64,000 bases of DNA from Cordia subcordata (GCA_028554755.1 JAPTOF010000007.1:14617001-14681000); one strand, 5' to 3'; shown: positions 1 through 11,024, numbered from the stretch's first letter. A program made the numbers and translations. The notes: generated by a model not told the origin, from the letters alone.

Positions 1-675
1 ATAATTAGAAAACCTATCGTGGATATTAATATGCCAAACGAAGAGAACGAATATAACAATGAGTCAGAAATTGGCAATTCCATGAAACGTTAGAATAAGA
101 GGCATAGCACTTGACTTCGGCAGAATTTGAGTTTGCGAACATTGAGAATCGATCTAGTGAACTGGTACCTGTTGGGGACTTTGTTTCAAGAACACGCTCC
201 AACCGAGAGTGAGAGGGAGAATGAAGGAGGGGTAGTGATAGAAGGGTAGATAATATTAGGGAGAGCACTAGAGAGTTGGAGAGTGAGGGGACTAGGGCGA
301 TGGAGACGAAGGAAACTTAGTTAAGCTTGCATCTGAAGAAGTGTGAGAGGCAGTTTCTATTGACCCTGGAGGAGGGAGGACTAAACCTGGAAGTTGAAGA
401 TGACTAGGATACGATCCCAGCTGTCAGTGAGGAAGAAGGCGAATATGCTAGTGACACGGAGCAATTTGATGAAGAAAATGCTAATCAGGCTACGAAAGCT
501 AGCAGCGATAGAATTTATAAATTAGCGGAAGAAGAGAAAAGCGAGAGAAATATGGATATCCACTCAAGAAATCCTCAAGACGCCGGTAGAAGTTCGCACC
601 ACCAGTTACCAGGAGCAGGAGGGTCAAGAAAATTCAAAAACCCAGTAGACGCCGGTTGGGGTTTTGCTAAACGCC
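1..675 (+). pseudogene. LINE, region upstream of the endonuclease
   Basis: Broken acidic, low-complexity coding-like stretches occur here, with runs rich in E, D and S around 400-550. They lead without a boundary into the endonuclease region, so this is probably the end of LINE ORF1 or the start of ORF2. No RRM or zinc knuckle of ORF1 is recognisable. The assignment rests only on position next to the endonuclease. Confidence 0.4.
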
Positions 676-1586
676 GAAGCTTGCAGCGTCTGAAAAATTT
701 AATTAAAATTCATAGATGTGTTTTGTTGCAATTCTGGAGCCTTTGGTTAGGAGGGATGCAGCGGAAGAGCACCGGAAGAAGTTGGGATTCAAGAACAGTG
801 CTAGAAATTGTAATGGAAAAATCTGGATATTTTGGGACGAGGTTCTTTTAAACTGCTCCGAGATTACCCTCATGCATTTCGTTTGAGGTAAAAGCTCCTT
901 GGCTGTCTTTTGATTTCCTTGTGTCTTTTATATATGCTCGAAATAACCATACAGATAAGGCTCACTTTGGCGAGAAATGGAGTTCATATCCACTTTAGCC
1001 AAACCGTGGTGCATTGGTGGGGACTTCAACATAATCATGCATGCGGATGAATTAAAATATGGTGTGCCGTCACAGGTTGGAGCTATGGATGATATTATGG
1101 CATGTTTGGTGAAGATTTGGGCTGGTAGATATTGGCCATGAAGGAAATGAATACACCTGGACTAATGATAGTTCATTTTAGAGGCTGGATAGAATCTATG
1201 TAAATAATGAATGGGTGACAAATTTTAGCTTATGTCGAACTAGCACCTTGTGCGAGAAGGGTCTGATCATTGTGCATTGTTGTTTTCTCATGCTGTAGAA
1301 TGTGAAAAGAAACCATTTCGTTAAGGTTTATAAATAATTGGTTGCAGCATCCGGATTGTTTTGATATGGTGGAGAATAACTAGAATCAACCTATGCTGGG
1401 GAATGGCATTAAAAAGTTTTGGAATAAGCAACGGCGGCTTAAAGACTATCTTAAATTGTGGAATAAATCTACTTTTAGAGATACTTTTAAAAGGGTTATT
1501 GAGGCAGAAGAAAAAGCTAAGTAGGTGAAATTGAATTACCAGAATGATCCCAGGCCTAAATCTCGAGCACAACTCAATGAGGCTAA
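676..1586 (+). pseudogene. LINE ORF2 endonuclease domain, broken
   Basis: Three-frame reading gives the pieces ILEPL, NGKIWIFWDE (about 810-840) and PWCIGGDFNIIM (about 1000-1040), which are typical of the APE-type endonuclease of plant L1 LINEs that nicks target DNA. Around 1395-1580 follows the linker before the RT, with FWNKQRRLKDYLKLWNKSTF-like residues. Many stops and frameshifts are present and no ORF spans the domain. The sequence stops at 1586, where the LTR element 1587-3004 was inserted, and resumes at 3005/3010. Confidence 0.8.
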
Positions 1587-1937
1587 TGTTGGAAGGATCG
1601 TGCATATAAATATACAGGATACAAAGATAATAAACACATATAATACAGCGGAAGTAATATAACATAAAAATAAACAAGAATTTAACGTAGTTCGGCTAAG
1701 GCCTATGTTCGCGGAGTAATTCTCTATTACTCAAAAGAAATAATTTCTCTGTGACCATACATGGTGCACCCACCTTTTGATATGTGGCAACTAAACTCAT
1801 GATAGAAAGTCCTATTTATAGAATACATATGCTAATCCTATTTGGGTTATGAATCCTATAATCTGAAGTACTTTTATTATTATTGACTTCCTATTCCCTT
1901 CAATATTTGGATGTGGAGTTCGGGTCATACTCTAACA
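1587..1937 (-). repeat. LTR (3' LTR) of element 1587-3004
   Basis: On the plus strand it starts TGTTGGAAGG and ends TCTAACA. It matches 2649-3004 over its whole length, including the shared blocks around ttcggctaaggccta and aattctctattactc. It is preceded by the target duplication gctaa. Confidence 0.88.
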
Positions 1938-2142
1938 AATTTCTCCCTTGACGAGAAATTCCAAGCGTCGAATCCTTGATCAACATCTTCAAAATTCAAT
2001 ATTTCAACAGGTGGATGGAATTTGGCAATTTTGTCTTCAAATTTGGACTTGTGACATCTAAAAATCCTCCCTTAAGCATAAAATAATACTCGACCATTCG
2101 TAAGATATAATTCTCCAGTTTATTAATTTTACCAGTTGCGTA

Positions 2143-2525
2143 TCACACTTGATCACGACCATTATACTTTAAGAATATCTTTCTGGTTGTCTTCTCACGA
2201 CTCGTTGTCAACCTATCTTGATGAAACCTTATGCAACGTTTAGCTTTGGCTTCTCTGATGATGTATTTATCTTCTTTCATGTGTTGTTGCTTCACCACTT
2301 GCAAGGTGCCAATGACGCTCTCATTTGCCAATAACATCTCTACATTGCAACAACTACACTCTTTCTGTTGTAGGTGTCCTTAAACCCTAGCATAGGTATT
2401 CTTGAATCTACTCTGACTATTGCCGTAGATTTGGCTTCTCCTTTGGTGTTGTCATCTTCTAATAAATCACGTAGACATATCAAATAACTCAGCTCAGATG
2501 CACTAGTTGTTATGCACCTTACCAT
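2143..2525 (-). CDS. Unidentified ORF pair inside the short LTR element
   Basis: Two consecutive minus-strand reading frames, 61 codons (2525-2340) and 64 codons (2337-2143), lie almost end to end in different frames, and coding-like sequence continues beyond the second one with single stops. The second part is basic and rich in K, R and E. It lacks the zinc knuckle, protease motif or other gag-pol signatures. It could be a remnant of gag too diverged to recognise or a captured host fragment. I do not recognise the family, and the reading may be accidental. Confidence 0.3.
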
Positions 2526-2633
2526 ACTTAACTATTTTGTTTAATTACTTCGGCGCGGCAATCACTGCTAAACGCGTCCCGGCAACAACTTTCTAACGAC
2601 ACCTTCAATTGCCATATCTATGTGCAGTCCCAA

Positions 2634-2645
2634 GCTCTGATACCA
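2634..2645 (-). other. Primer-binding site, initiator Met-tRNA type
   Basis: The minus strand reads TGGTATCAGAGC, the usual plant LTR-element priming sequence, three bases inside the LTR edge at 2649. Confidence 0.85.
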
Positions 2646-2648
2646 AAT

Positions 2649-3004
2649 TGTTGGAAGGATTGTGCATATAGATATACAGGACACAAAGGCAATAAATACA
2701 TATAACACATCAGAAGGAACATAACATAAAAACACACTAGATTTTAACATTGTTCGGCTAAGGCCTACGTCTACAGAGTAATTCTCTATTACTCAAAAGA
2801 AATAATTTCTTTTTGACCATACATGGTACACCCACCTTTTGGTGTGTGACAACTAAACTCATGATAAAAAAGTCTTATTTATAGAATACATATGCTAATC
2901 CTATTTGGATTATAAATCCTATAATCTGAAATACTTTTATTCTTATTGACTTCTTATTCTCTCCAATATTCAATTAGACTTAGAATTTGAGTCATACTCT
3001 AATA
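2649..3004 (-). repeat. LTR (5' LTR) of element 1587-3004
   Basis: Partner of 1587-1937. Its outer plus-strand end reads TCTAATA, where the terminal CA has become TA. It is followed directly by gctaa. Confidence 0.88.
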
Positions 3005-3567
3005 GCTAATGCCCAGCTAGCCAGAGTTCATAACTATAAGAAATGTTTTGGAGATAGAAGGCAGGATATAAATGAACTAGTGAAGATGACTATAACACAA
3101 AATTTTTTCATATTATGGTCTCTCAGCGACGAATCAAAAGTCATATTTGGCACATTAATGATCAAATAAAGGCGAACTTGAAGATTAGGAGCAAATACAA
3201 AATTCAGTTGTCAGCTATTTTCAGACTTTGTTATTTTATGAGCGCTCTATATCGAGTAGATGGCACGACATACTATTTCACAGGTGGCGGATAATGCAGA
3301 CAATATAATGTTAAATAAACAACCATCATTGGAAGAAATCAAGGAGGTGGTATTATGCATTAACGATTACAATGCTGCGGGACGTGATGGATTTTCAGCT
3401 TGTTTTTATAAGACTTGTTGGGAGATAATTAAGAATGACCTTTAGGAAGCCGTGGGGGAATCTTTTTTAGAATGCATAATTGCCAAAAGGGCTCACTTCT
3501 ACTTAGTCCTCATTCCCAAAAAAGAAAATGCGGTAACTTGGAGTGACTTTCGTCCTATTAACCTATG
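3005..3567 (+). pseudogene. LINE reverse transcriptase, N-terminal part
   Basis: Frames at 2987-3169 and 3260-3445, read through stops, contain residues typical of the start of the plant L1 RT: PSLEEIKEVV, a GRDGFS block, YKTCWEIIKNDL, then LIPKKE and FRPINLC near 3550. The domain polymerises cDNA from a nicked target. It breaks at 3567 in the middle of the RPINLC motif, where element 3568-6653 is inserted, and resumes after 6658. Stops and frameshifts make it non-functional. Confidence 0.85.
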
Positions 3568-4000
3568 TGTTAGGAATTTGGGTATTTAGAACGAAGATAA
3601 ACAAGATAGAGAAAAATATAAAACATGACGAATACAGTATTTTTAGTGTAGTTTGACCTTCGGCCTATATCTACGGGCAAATAAGAGAATTCCACTATGA
3701 TAAAAACAAATTCAACACACAGAGAGAGGGTTCAGACCTGGGGGTCCTCGCTCTTCACGCTCTTCTCACCTTAAGGTCACTCGCTCTATCTCATCTTACA
3801 GTTTCCTTGTCTCACTCTAGTGCAATAGGCAATGCTCCTGTTTATAGAGTATAAGAAATAATCAATATGGCAGTACCACGAATATGATAACACTACATAT
3901 ATGGTAAGACTAGGATTAGGCAAGATATCAGATAAAACAGGTCTCAAACCCTAAGACCCTATATTCCTATGGTTAATCAGAATACGAGTTAAACTTTACA
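3568..4000 (-). repeat. LTR (3' LTR) of element 3568-6653
   Basis: Starts TGTTAGGAATTTGG and ends CTTTACA on the plus strand. It shares long blocks with 6215-6653, including ttaaggtcactcgctct and ctatattcctatgg. Confidence 0.87.
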
Positions 4001-6214
4001 AATCTCCACTTTGGATTGTATTCGCTCCTTATCGGCAATCTTAAATCCCTCTTGCTCAAGTTGCTAAATCTACCCCACGAAAGGCTGCTGCTATGCATTG
4101 CCATTTCGGTGTACTGCCACATCCATGAGACTCACCCGTCTCAATCTATTGAGTCAACCTGATTTAACTACCTCTGGCCATCTTCTAGAACACTTTCTGA
4201 GCTTCTGCAACAAGCTCCACCTATTTTATGACACCGTAGTTCAAACCAGCTCTAAGATACACCTTACTGTGTACCACCAATTACCGAGTCACACAGACTG
4301 CTCCAGTTGCTACTTGACAAAACTCCAGTTGCTTCACCTGTTCCTTTATTCCAGGATCTACCAGACATATTCTTAGTCCTTTTTGTGGTCCTACACGTCT
4401 CTACTAAAAATCTTGGAGACTCGTTCTCTAAACACCATAGCAAAAAACCTCGTCCTCCATACATTGTTCTCTACCTCCAGCTTGCCATCCTTTAAGCGAG
4501 CAGAGCAATAAATTAGCAAAACAACCACACTGAGAAGTACCTCCAGAAGCTATGGATGATCGTATCACCTAGTAGCACACATCAATCTCAAATCTTTGAT
4601 AATGACAACACAAAGAAAGTTCCAACTTTCTCCAAAAGAGTTCATCCAACTCTTCACACAAAGCTTCCAACCTATGTCCTCCATGAGATGCACATCGCTC
4701 TCAACTTGACACCTTGTTGGAATGCTTACCATCTTTATGAGTACCCACCGATCACCTCGTAAGTTTGCATCCACAAGTAATCACTACCTCTAAAAGGAAC
4801 CCACACAATCGCTCCACCGAACTAGACCTCAATCTGCTTGCCAAGACACACACTCACCACATATGAGTCTCTTTGTTTTCTCCGCAACGCAGCATCCACT
4901 AGTTCTTTGTAGTCAGTCCATCTCTTACTCATGGCCCATACGTCACAAGAGCATAGTGTTCATCACTTTCAAAACATGTGATCATACTTATCCAAGAAGA
5001 TGAACACAAACATCCATCCATCAATCCCTGTACATTTGCACCTTCCTAAAAGGCAAAACCATCTTCGATCACTCCAAAAACACACACACAACCACTTGGA
5101 ATTTGGCAAAACAGACTACAAATTTGAACTCAGCATATCAAAAAATCTTTGGAAACATTCAGTCAACTTTGGTCAACAAAAAACCATAGTCAAAGTCAAC
5201 AAAATTCCATAAACACACATTTCAATGTCGAATTCTGCCAAATGAAGCTCAAAATCGAATTTTACGTGTCAAATATGTTGGGACAGCCCTCGATCAACTC
5301 TCTTTGGATTCGGTCAAAGCCCGATCAACGCGGTCAAACAACTCAGTCAAATTGAGCTAAAAAAGCTTCACGTGCGTGCACCACTCCAGATCTGATCCAC
5401 AACTCATCATTAAATCTATAAGGTCAGCGGCCCAGATTGCCCACATTTAGCAGATCTAAAAGCACCGCGAAACATAGGATTATCATCCATCTTCTTTCTC
5501 TGACCTTCGACCAAACAGTCCCCAAAAACCCAAAGCCAAGCTCGACCTAACCCTCTTCTCAATCACGATCAGTCCCTCCGATCAAAGATCCGAAGCCATC
5601 ACCGCCATCGCCACCATGCGACGACCTTTCGACACAACTCCGATTAACACCATGCTCCCGCACCACTGTCTATCGTCAAAGCTCTATGCCGCCGCCTTTA
5701 AAGACTACCCACGGCCAACTCCGTCTACGCTCATAGCACCAGTGCTACCAAAAGACTGCTCATGATGTCGCAGTTCAAACAAGACGTTCAATGCAAGATT
5801 TGGTAGCTTAAGATGCGATATGCCATTAACGACCATTCGCAAGCTCCAAGTATTTTCTCCAGTAATCCCCGACGTCCTTTCACAGCGCGACGACCAAGAC
5901 TCAACTTGCCTTGACACGGGGAATCTTTTGGTGATAACCGCGTCCTCCAGTGTGGCCTCGATCAGGAATACCAAACCCAATTCCCGACGAGCGGCCAACT
6001 ACAAATTTTTTTTGAATTTGCTTAAGATGATGTCATTGCAGTGGACCAGCTTCGTCTCCATTTTCTGTCTTACAGGCCAAATCTCATTTCAAGTTTTTCC
6101 TTCTGTTTTCGCACACAACAACACAGCGGAACAAAATTACGAAACAACGGACAAAATCTCTATGTTTTCACCACGCTTGCGCCTAGTTCTGCAAACCGAG
6201 CTTTGTTATCAGTT
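4001..6214 (-). other. Internal region of non-autonomous LTR element, unidentified
   Basis: The minus strand holds three short open frames: 97 codons from 5998, 69 codons from 4774 and 66 codons from 4464. Between them are coding-like stretches broken by stops. The stretch 4990-4560 reads, over two frames, as a tryptophan-rich protein fragment. I see no RNA-binding knuckle, protease DSG, integrase or RT motif. The part 5200-5700 looks like untranslated sequence. Possible explanations are a captured host gene fragment or a very decayed gag. No function is assigned. Confidence 0.4.
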
Positions 6215-6653
6215 TGCTGGAAATTTGGGATGTTTGGAACGAAAATAAAAAAGATAGAGAAAGATGTAAAATATGATAGACATAGTATTTTTAACGTAGT
6301 TTAGATTTTGGTTTCTGTGCATGAGAAGATAAGAGAATTCATTTATAATAAGAACGAATGCAACACACGGAGAGAGGGCAAGGATCCTTCACACTCTTTT
6401 CAACCTTAAGGTCACTCGCTCTCTATTTCACTGTACAATTTTTCTGTCTCACTCTAATACAATAGGCAAAGTCTTTATTTAAGAGTACAAGAAATAACCA
6501 ATATGACAGTATTACAAATATAGTAACATTGCATAAATATAGTAACATTGCATACGGTAAGACTAGAGATTAGGTGAATATCAAATAATGCAGGTTTCAA
6601 ACCTTAAGGCTCTATATTCCTATGGCTAATCAGAATATGGGCCAAACCTTACA
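6215..6653 (-). repeat. LTR (5' LTR) of element 3568-6653
   Basis: Starts TGCTGGAAATTTGG and ends CCTTACA on the plus strand, followed by the duplication ctatg. A short internal duplication of atatagtaacattgcat near 6515-6555 is absent from the partner. Confidence 0.87.
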
Positions 6654-7667
6654 CTATGTACAGTTTTTAACAAAATTATCACTAAGATCATGGCTAATAG
6701 GTTGAATTCTTTATTGAATAAAATCATTTCGCCAAATTAGAGTTGGTTTATACATGGTAGACTCATTAGTGAAAATGTTCTCCTTACACAAGAATTAATT
6801 CAAAATATTTCGAAGGTGTATAGATCAAAATGTTACACTGAAGCTTGATATGATGAAAGCATACAATAGGGTAGAGTGGGGTTTCTTGTTCCAGATAGTT
6901 GATATTTTTGGCTTTCATGAGAACTGGATAAAGAAAATCAGTAAATGTATTACCAGCTGCTGGTTCTCAGTGATGTTTTATTTATTTCAAGTCAAGGTGA
7001 TCCTATTTCGCCTTTGCATTTTGTTATTGTAGCAAGCTACATTTCTAGAGGCCTTGATATGCTTTTTCATAACCACCCAGCAGTTAGATTTAAGAGGGGG
7101 AAAGTGCCTTAAGCATTATGAATTGGTGTCTATTAGTCGCAGTGTAATTATCTCCCAAACAACAGGGTTTAGAAGGCAATAACTTCCGATTACACATCTA
7201 GGGGTTCCCCTTTATGAAGGCAGGAACAAGAAATTTCTATTCAAACGCATTATTAGTAAGGTACAGAATAAGATTAATGATTGTGGTGCGTAGTTGCGTC
7301 AGCAGGAGGACGCATAGTCCTGTTAAAGAGCACATCAAATTCTATGCCCTTATGCCTAATGCACGTTCCAAAGTCACGTAACGGAGTTGTTGATCGCCCT
7401 TGAGAAATTGTTTAACAAGTTTTTTTGGGTGATCATAATGGCCAACATTCAATTCATTGGGTAGCACAGCAATGGCTTTATTGACCTTTCAAAGGAAGGC
7501 TAGGTTTTAGGCAACTCAAGAAAATGAGCACCGCTGTGACTCTCGAGTTTTGATGGCGATGTAGGACTTCTCAAAGCCTTTGGGTAGACTTCATAAGAGT
7601 GAAGTACTATAGTAAGACCCCTGTGCAATTTGCTCAAAAGAAATAAGAAGACTCAAGTGTATGGAAA
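6654..7667 (+). pseudogene. LINE reverse transcriptase, middle and C-terminal part
   Basis: After the duplicated ctatg the RT continues with residues such as KIMANRLNSLL, SWFIHGRLISENVL, MMKAYNRVEWGFL and, further on, GDPISPLHFV. These correspond to the finger and palm blocks of plant LINE RTs. The YADD-type catalytic motif is not readable in the decayed sequence around 7110-7140. The stretch 7200-7600 keeps the thumb-like GVPLYEGR and LGFRQL blocks in several frames. It is cut at 7667 by the Copia insertion. Confidence 0.8.
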
Positions 7668-7947
7668 TGTTAGAAAGTGGAAGAGACTATTTTGAATATA
7701 AAGAGGATACATTAAATTTTATTATCTCTTTTAACTTGGGCATCTACAACTGAAAGCTCTCACTCCTATATATAGGCTATTCTAAAAATCCAAAACTAAA
7801 TAGGATTTGGTTAAACCAATTTCTTATATAATAAAATAGCTAATAAATCAATCCTTGCTTGACTAAGAAAATAACCAATAAACTAATCCTAGTATAATTA
7901 GGACTCCTAAACATATCCAAATTCTAAATCAAATTTATTTTCTAACA
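7668..7947 (-). repeat. LTR (3' LTR) of Copia 7668-11303
   Basis: Starts TGTTAGAAAGTGG and ends TTTCTAACA. It is almost collinear with 11025-11303; both contain a TATATATAGGC block that may be promoter sequence. Confidence 0.92.
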
Positions 7948-8114
7948 TCCCCCCCTTAAACTTGATTTAATTCTCGTAACTCCAAGTAAAGCTCTCAGCT
8001 GGATGAACACGTCACTCTTGTAGGCCTCTGTGAGAATGTTGGCAATCTCTCACATACACTATCTTCAATCACTTCTTTGCAACACACTCTCCAACTCTTT
8101 CTCCATTGCCCTTT

Positions 8115-8813
8115 TCAACTATCACTATAGTCAATACCAGCTCTATAGCTTATTGCAACCCACTTTGTCTTGTTTCTTTCTACTTCATCTTTTATATTCC
8201 TTTTTATTTTGTAAACCGGCTTTACTCCAATGACTTTGTCTCCTTTGGGTAAAGTTGCAAGCTCCCAAGTATCATTCTTCTTGATTGTCTTGATCTTTTC
8301 ATTCACAACTCCTCTCGACCTTTCGCTTTTATCAGCTTCCTCTAATGTTATTAGCTCACAATCAGCATGGAGGCAAAAGAGATTTAGGTCTTCATTTAAA
8401 TTTTGAGTTACTTCGTAGATCTCACTCAAACTTCTAAAGCGAGGAGCTCTTTCTCTAGGACTGGAACTTGTTACAAAGGAGTTTCCTTGACCTATAGTTG
8501 GAGATAGAGTTGGAGTTGGAGTTGGAGATGGAGTTGGAGTTGGAGTTGGAGTTGGAGTTGGAACTGCACTTGAAGTTGGAGTAGGAATTGGATTAATAGA
8601 ATCCCTATTTGTTACTACTTCTTGCTCTTGTAGTGGCAAGAATTTATCTTCTTTTTGTTCATTAGTGCTCCAATCCCATTCTGCTTCTTCATCAAATTGA
8701 ACATCTCTTCTAATAATAATTCTTCCACTAATAGGATTATAAAGCTTGTAACCTTTGGATCGTCTGTCATAGCCAATAAAAACAAGCTTTTGGCTCTTCT
8801 CATCAAGCTCAGA
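8115..8813 (-). pseudogene. Copia integrase tail, linker and start of RT
   Basis: Frames 8839-8615 and 8639-8115 give the integrase C-terminal block (KLVFIGYD and YKLYNPISG-like residues), then a proline/threonine linker, and then NDTWELATLPKGDKVIGVKP and AGIDYSDS, which is the start of the Copia RT domain. The frame then ends and RT is missing. The linker contains about ten TP dipeptides encoded by a 6-bp tandem repeat at 8507-8566. Confidence 0.82.
8507..8566 (-). repeat. Hexanucleotide repeat encoding (TP)n
   Basis: Repeats of ggagtt with a few changes encode alternating Thr and Pro in the linker between integrase and RT. It is length-variable sequence of no special function. Confidence 0.9.
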
Positions 8814-9604
8814 TCAAACTTGGTTGGGAACATGAGCATAGGCTATGCATCCAAAAACTTGTAAATGCTTAATGCCAGACTTCTTTCTATACCAAGCTTT
8901 TAATGTTGTCTTGTTAGAAAGACTCTTTGTAGCACAACGATTCAAAAGATACACAGCACAATCAACAGCTTCAGCCCAAAATTCTTTCGGCATTCCTTTG
9001 GTCTTCAACCCAAAATTCTTTCAGCATTCCTTTGGTCTTCAACCCAAAATTCTTTCAGCATTCCTTTGGTCTTCAACATGCTCCATATCATCTCAAGAAT
9101 CACTCTATTTTTCCTCTCAGCAACTCTATTCTGTTGAGGCGATCAAGGAAATGTCAAAGGATGTTGAATACCTTGATCTTCACAGAACCTTTCAAATTCT
9201 TTTGATGTGAATTATCCGCCTCTATTAGATCTCAAAGGTTTTATCTTGTAACCACTTTTCTTTTCAACAAGGGCCTTAAATATCTTGAACTTCTCAAAAG
9301 TTTCACATTTGTCTTTTAGGAAATAGACCCAAATTTTACGGCTATAATCATCAATGAAAAAAATAAAGTACTTATTTTTACCATAAGAACTTGGATTTAT
9401 AGGCCCACAAATATCGGTATGGATAAGATCAAGTGGCCTCCTTGCTCTTGATGTAGCCTTATGTGGAAAACTTTTCCTAGCTTGTTTCTCAAGAAGACAG
9501 CCTTCACATATTTGCTCCGAATGATTGATGAGAGGCAATCCATTCACCAAATTATTTTTTAACATCAGAGACAAATTTTCAAAATTTATGTGCCCAAATC
9601 TCAA
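8814..9604 (-). pseudogene. Copia integrase, frameshifted
   Basis: Read from 9604: RFGHINFENLSLM and CEGCLLEKQ form the zinc-binding N-terminus, then HTDICGP and DDYSRKIWVYFLK form the first part of the catalytic core with its first Asp, and LRSNRGG stands where RSDNGGE is expected, so the second Asp is lost. After a stop near 9212 the end of the core is readable to about 9100. 9008-8814 continues with [17 protein letters not shown]. The triplicated 34-bp unit at 8975-9076 lies at this break. Integrase would insert cDNA into the host genome; this copy is dead. Confidence 0.87.
8975..9076 (-). repeat. 34-bp unit in three tandem copies inside integrase
   Basis: Copies at 8975-9008, 9009-9042 and 9043-9076 are identical apart from one G/A difference. 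The two extra copies add 68 bp, which is not a multiple of three and shifts the integrase frame. The reading matches other Copia elements on both sides if one copy is kept. Confidence 0.95.
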
Positions 9605-9735
9605 ATGCCAAAGCCAAGAAGTTTCTTTTACACAAGCTTTAAATTATTTTGCTGTATCATTCTAAATATTTAAATCAAATAATCTCTTTCTTGTCATTGG
9701 CACTTTTGTTATTAAAACATTATTTTCATCCCTTA

Positions 9736-10104
9736 TTACACAATGTTTATCTTCCAATAAATTGTGTTATTTTTCTCAAGAGGTTGGCCAAGACTCAAAA
9801 TATTACTTTTTAATTTTGGCACATAATAAACTTCAGAAATAAGACGATGCCTTCCATCTTTCAAACAGATTAGAATCTTACCTTTGCCTTCCACAGAGAT
9901 CGTAAAGCCATCTCCATATTTTACATTGCCCTTGACAGTTTCATCGAGCTCTGCAAACATACTCTTTTTTCCACTCTTGTGAATGTTAGCTGCTGTATCA
10001 AGATACCATGAAGTCCCGTCTCCATTAGGTTCACCTTGATGAGCCATCAACAAGGTTATCAGCTCTTCTTGTTGTTTCTCTATGTAATTTGCTTTCTCAG
10101 CCAC
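9736..10104 (-). pseudogene. Copia protease domain
   Basis: The frame overlaps the end of gag and contains WYLDTAANIHKSG followed by KGKILICLKDG and YYVPKLKSNILSLGQ, the usual layout of a plant Copia aspartic protease and its C-terminal end. The catalytic triplet reads D-T-A rather than D-T-G or D-S-G, which would inactivate it. The enzyme normally cuts the Gag-Pol polyprotein. Confidence 0.85.
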
Positions 10105-10999
10105 AACTTTTGGATTTTTTCTGCATTCATAAGAATAATGTCCAAATTTCTGACAATTGTAACATTGAATTGATGATTTATCATACTTTCCTTTGCCTCT
10201 TCCATGCCCAGGTCCTTGTGTGTTGTTCTCTTCTTGATTGGATTGATTAAATCCTCCTCTTCCGCCACGTCCTCGCCCTTTATGTCCACGATCACGTCCA
10301 GTCCTCTTTGACCTCCACTATTATTAGAGTTTTCTTCTTTCTTCAAAGTAAGATTATTTTGAAGAACCTTTTCAAGGACTTCCTTATCCTTCTTTTTATG
10401 TCTTTCTTCATGGGCTTGTAATGAACCTATGAGTTCATTAATGGACATGATATCTAAATCCTTTGATTCTTTAATGGCTACAACAATATATTCATATTTC
10501 GGATGCAAAGAACGAAGGATTTTTTCTACTACACGGACATCTTTCAAATCTTCTCCATATCTTTTTAATTGATTGGAAACTACCAAAACTCTCGAAATAT
10601 AATTTGATATAGATTCAGTATCATTCATATGGAAAGATTTGAACTCACCTCTTAAATTTTGAAGACAAACCCTCTTTACCTTATCTGCTCCCTTTTGGGA
10701 TTTTTGAAGAATCTCTCATACTTCCTTCGCGGTAGTGGTACATGAGATCTTCCCAAACATCGCTTCATCCAAACATAAATGGATGATAGAAAGAACTTGT
10801 TGATGTTTCTTAGTCTTGTCAAAACTTCCTTTCGAGCTTGACTCAAGACTGCATCTTCATCCTGTTCCGTGTAGCCTTTTTCTACAATCTCCCAAACATC
10901 TTGAGAGCCAAGAATGGCCTTTAGACGAATTGCCCAATTATCGTAATTATCCTTCATCAAATGAGAGAATTGAAATGGAAGCATCCCATTAGCCATCAT
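10080..10999 (-). pseudogene. Copia gag (UBN2-type), frameshifted
   Basis: Two frames make the capsid-like protein: 10999-10676 starts with MMANGMLPFQF and contains the NYDNWAIRLKAIL block typical of plant Copia gag, and 10628-10080 continues with SNYISRVLVVSNQL, VVEKILRSLHPKYE and AHEERHKKK. A frameshift and short gap separate them near 10640-10740. The nucleocapsid CCHC knuckle region about 10170-10110 is distorted by frameshifts; H and C residues can be seen in another frame. Gag packages the RNA in the particle. It belongs to the element 7668-11303 and is not functional. Confidence 0.85.
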
Positions 11000-11010
11000 A
11001 TTTACCTAGC

Positions 11011-11021
11011 CCTAGATACCA
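11011..11021 (-). other. Primer-binding site of Copia 7668-11303
   Basis: Minus strand TGGTATCTAGG, a variant of the initiator Met-tRNA complement TGGTATCAGAG, three bases inside the LTR. Confidence 0.75.
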
Positions 11022-11024
11022 CTT

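Larger units (their letters stand above)
1587..3004 (-). mobile_element. Short non-autonomous LTR retrotransposon inside the LINE
   Basis: Two similar direct repeats of about 351 and 356 bp bound an internal region of only 711 bp. The 5-bp duplication gctaa stands directly before (1582-1586) and after (3005-3009) the element, and the LINE continues across it. A Met-tRNA primer-binding site beside the right LTR and a purine tract beside the left LTR (minus strand) set the orientation as minus. No gag, protease, integrase or RT is recognisable, so mobilisation must have used enzymes of another element. The size is slightly larger than most TRIMs. The internal sequence is described separately. 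Confidence 0.88.
3568..6653 (-). mobile_element. Non-autonomous LTR retrotransposon (LARD-like) inside the LINE
   Basis: Paired LTRs at 3568-4000 and 6215-6653 surround 2.2 kb of internal sequence. The 5-bp duplication ctatg lies at 3563-3567 and 6654-6658, and the LINE RT continues across the site. A degraded primer-binding site on the minus strand beside 6215 and a purine-rich tract beside 4000 place it on the minus strand. No gag or pol motif is visible. Coding-like minus-strand fragments occur at 5998-5705, 4774-4565 and 4464-4264. LTR divergence and stops show an old insertion. It could be a deletion derivative of a longer element or a dedicated non-autonomous family. Confidence 0.85.

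Noticed and set aside
5820..6304. 142- and 87-residue plus-strand ORFs
   Set aside because: They overlap the 5' side of a minus-strand LTR element including its primer-binding site and LTR; no domain.
8975..9076. CRISPR-like array of 34-bp repeats
   Set aside because: The repeats are directly adjacent without spacers and lie inside a Copia integrase of a plant genome.
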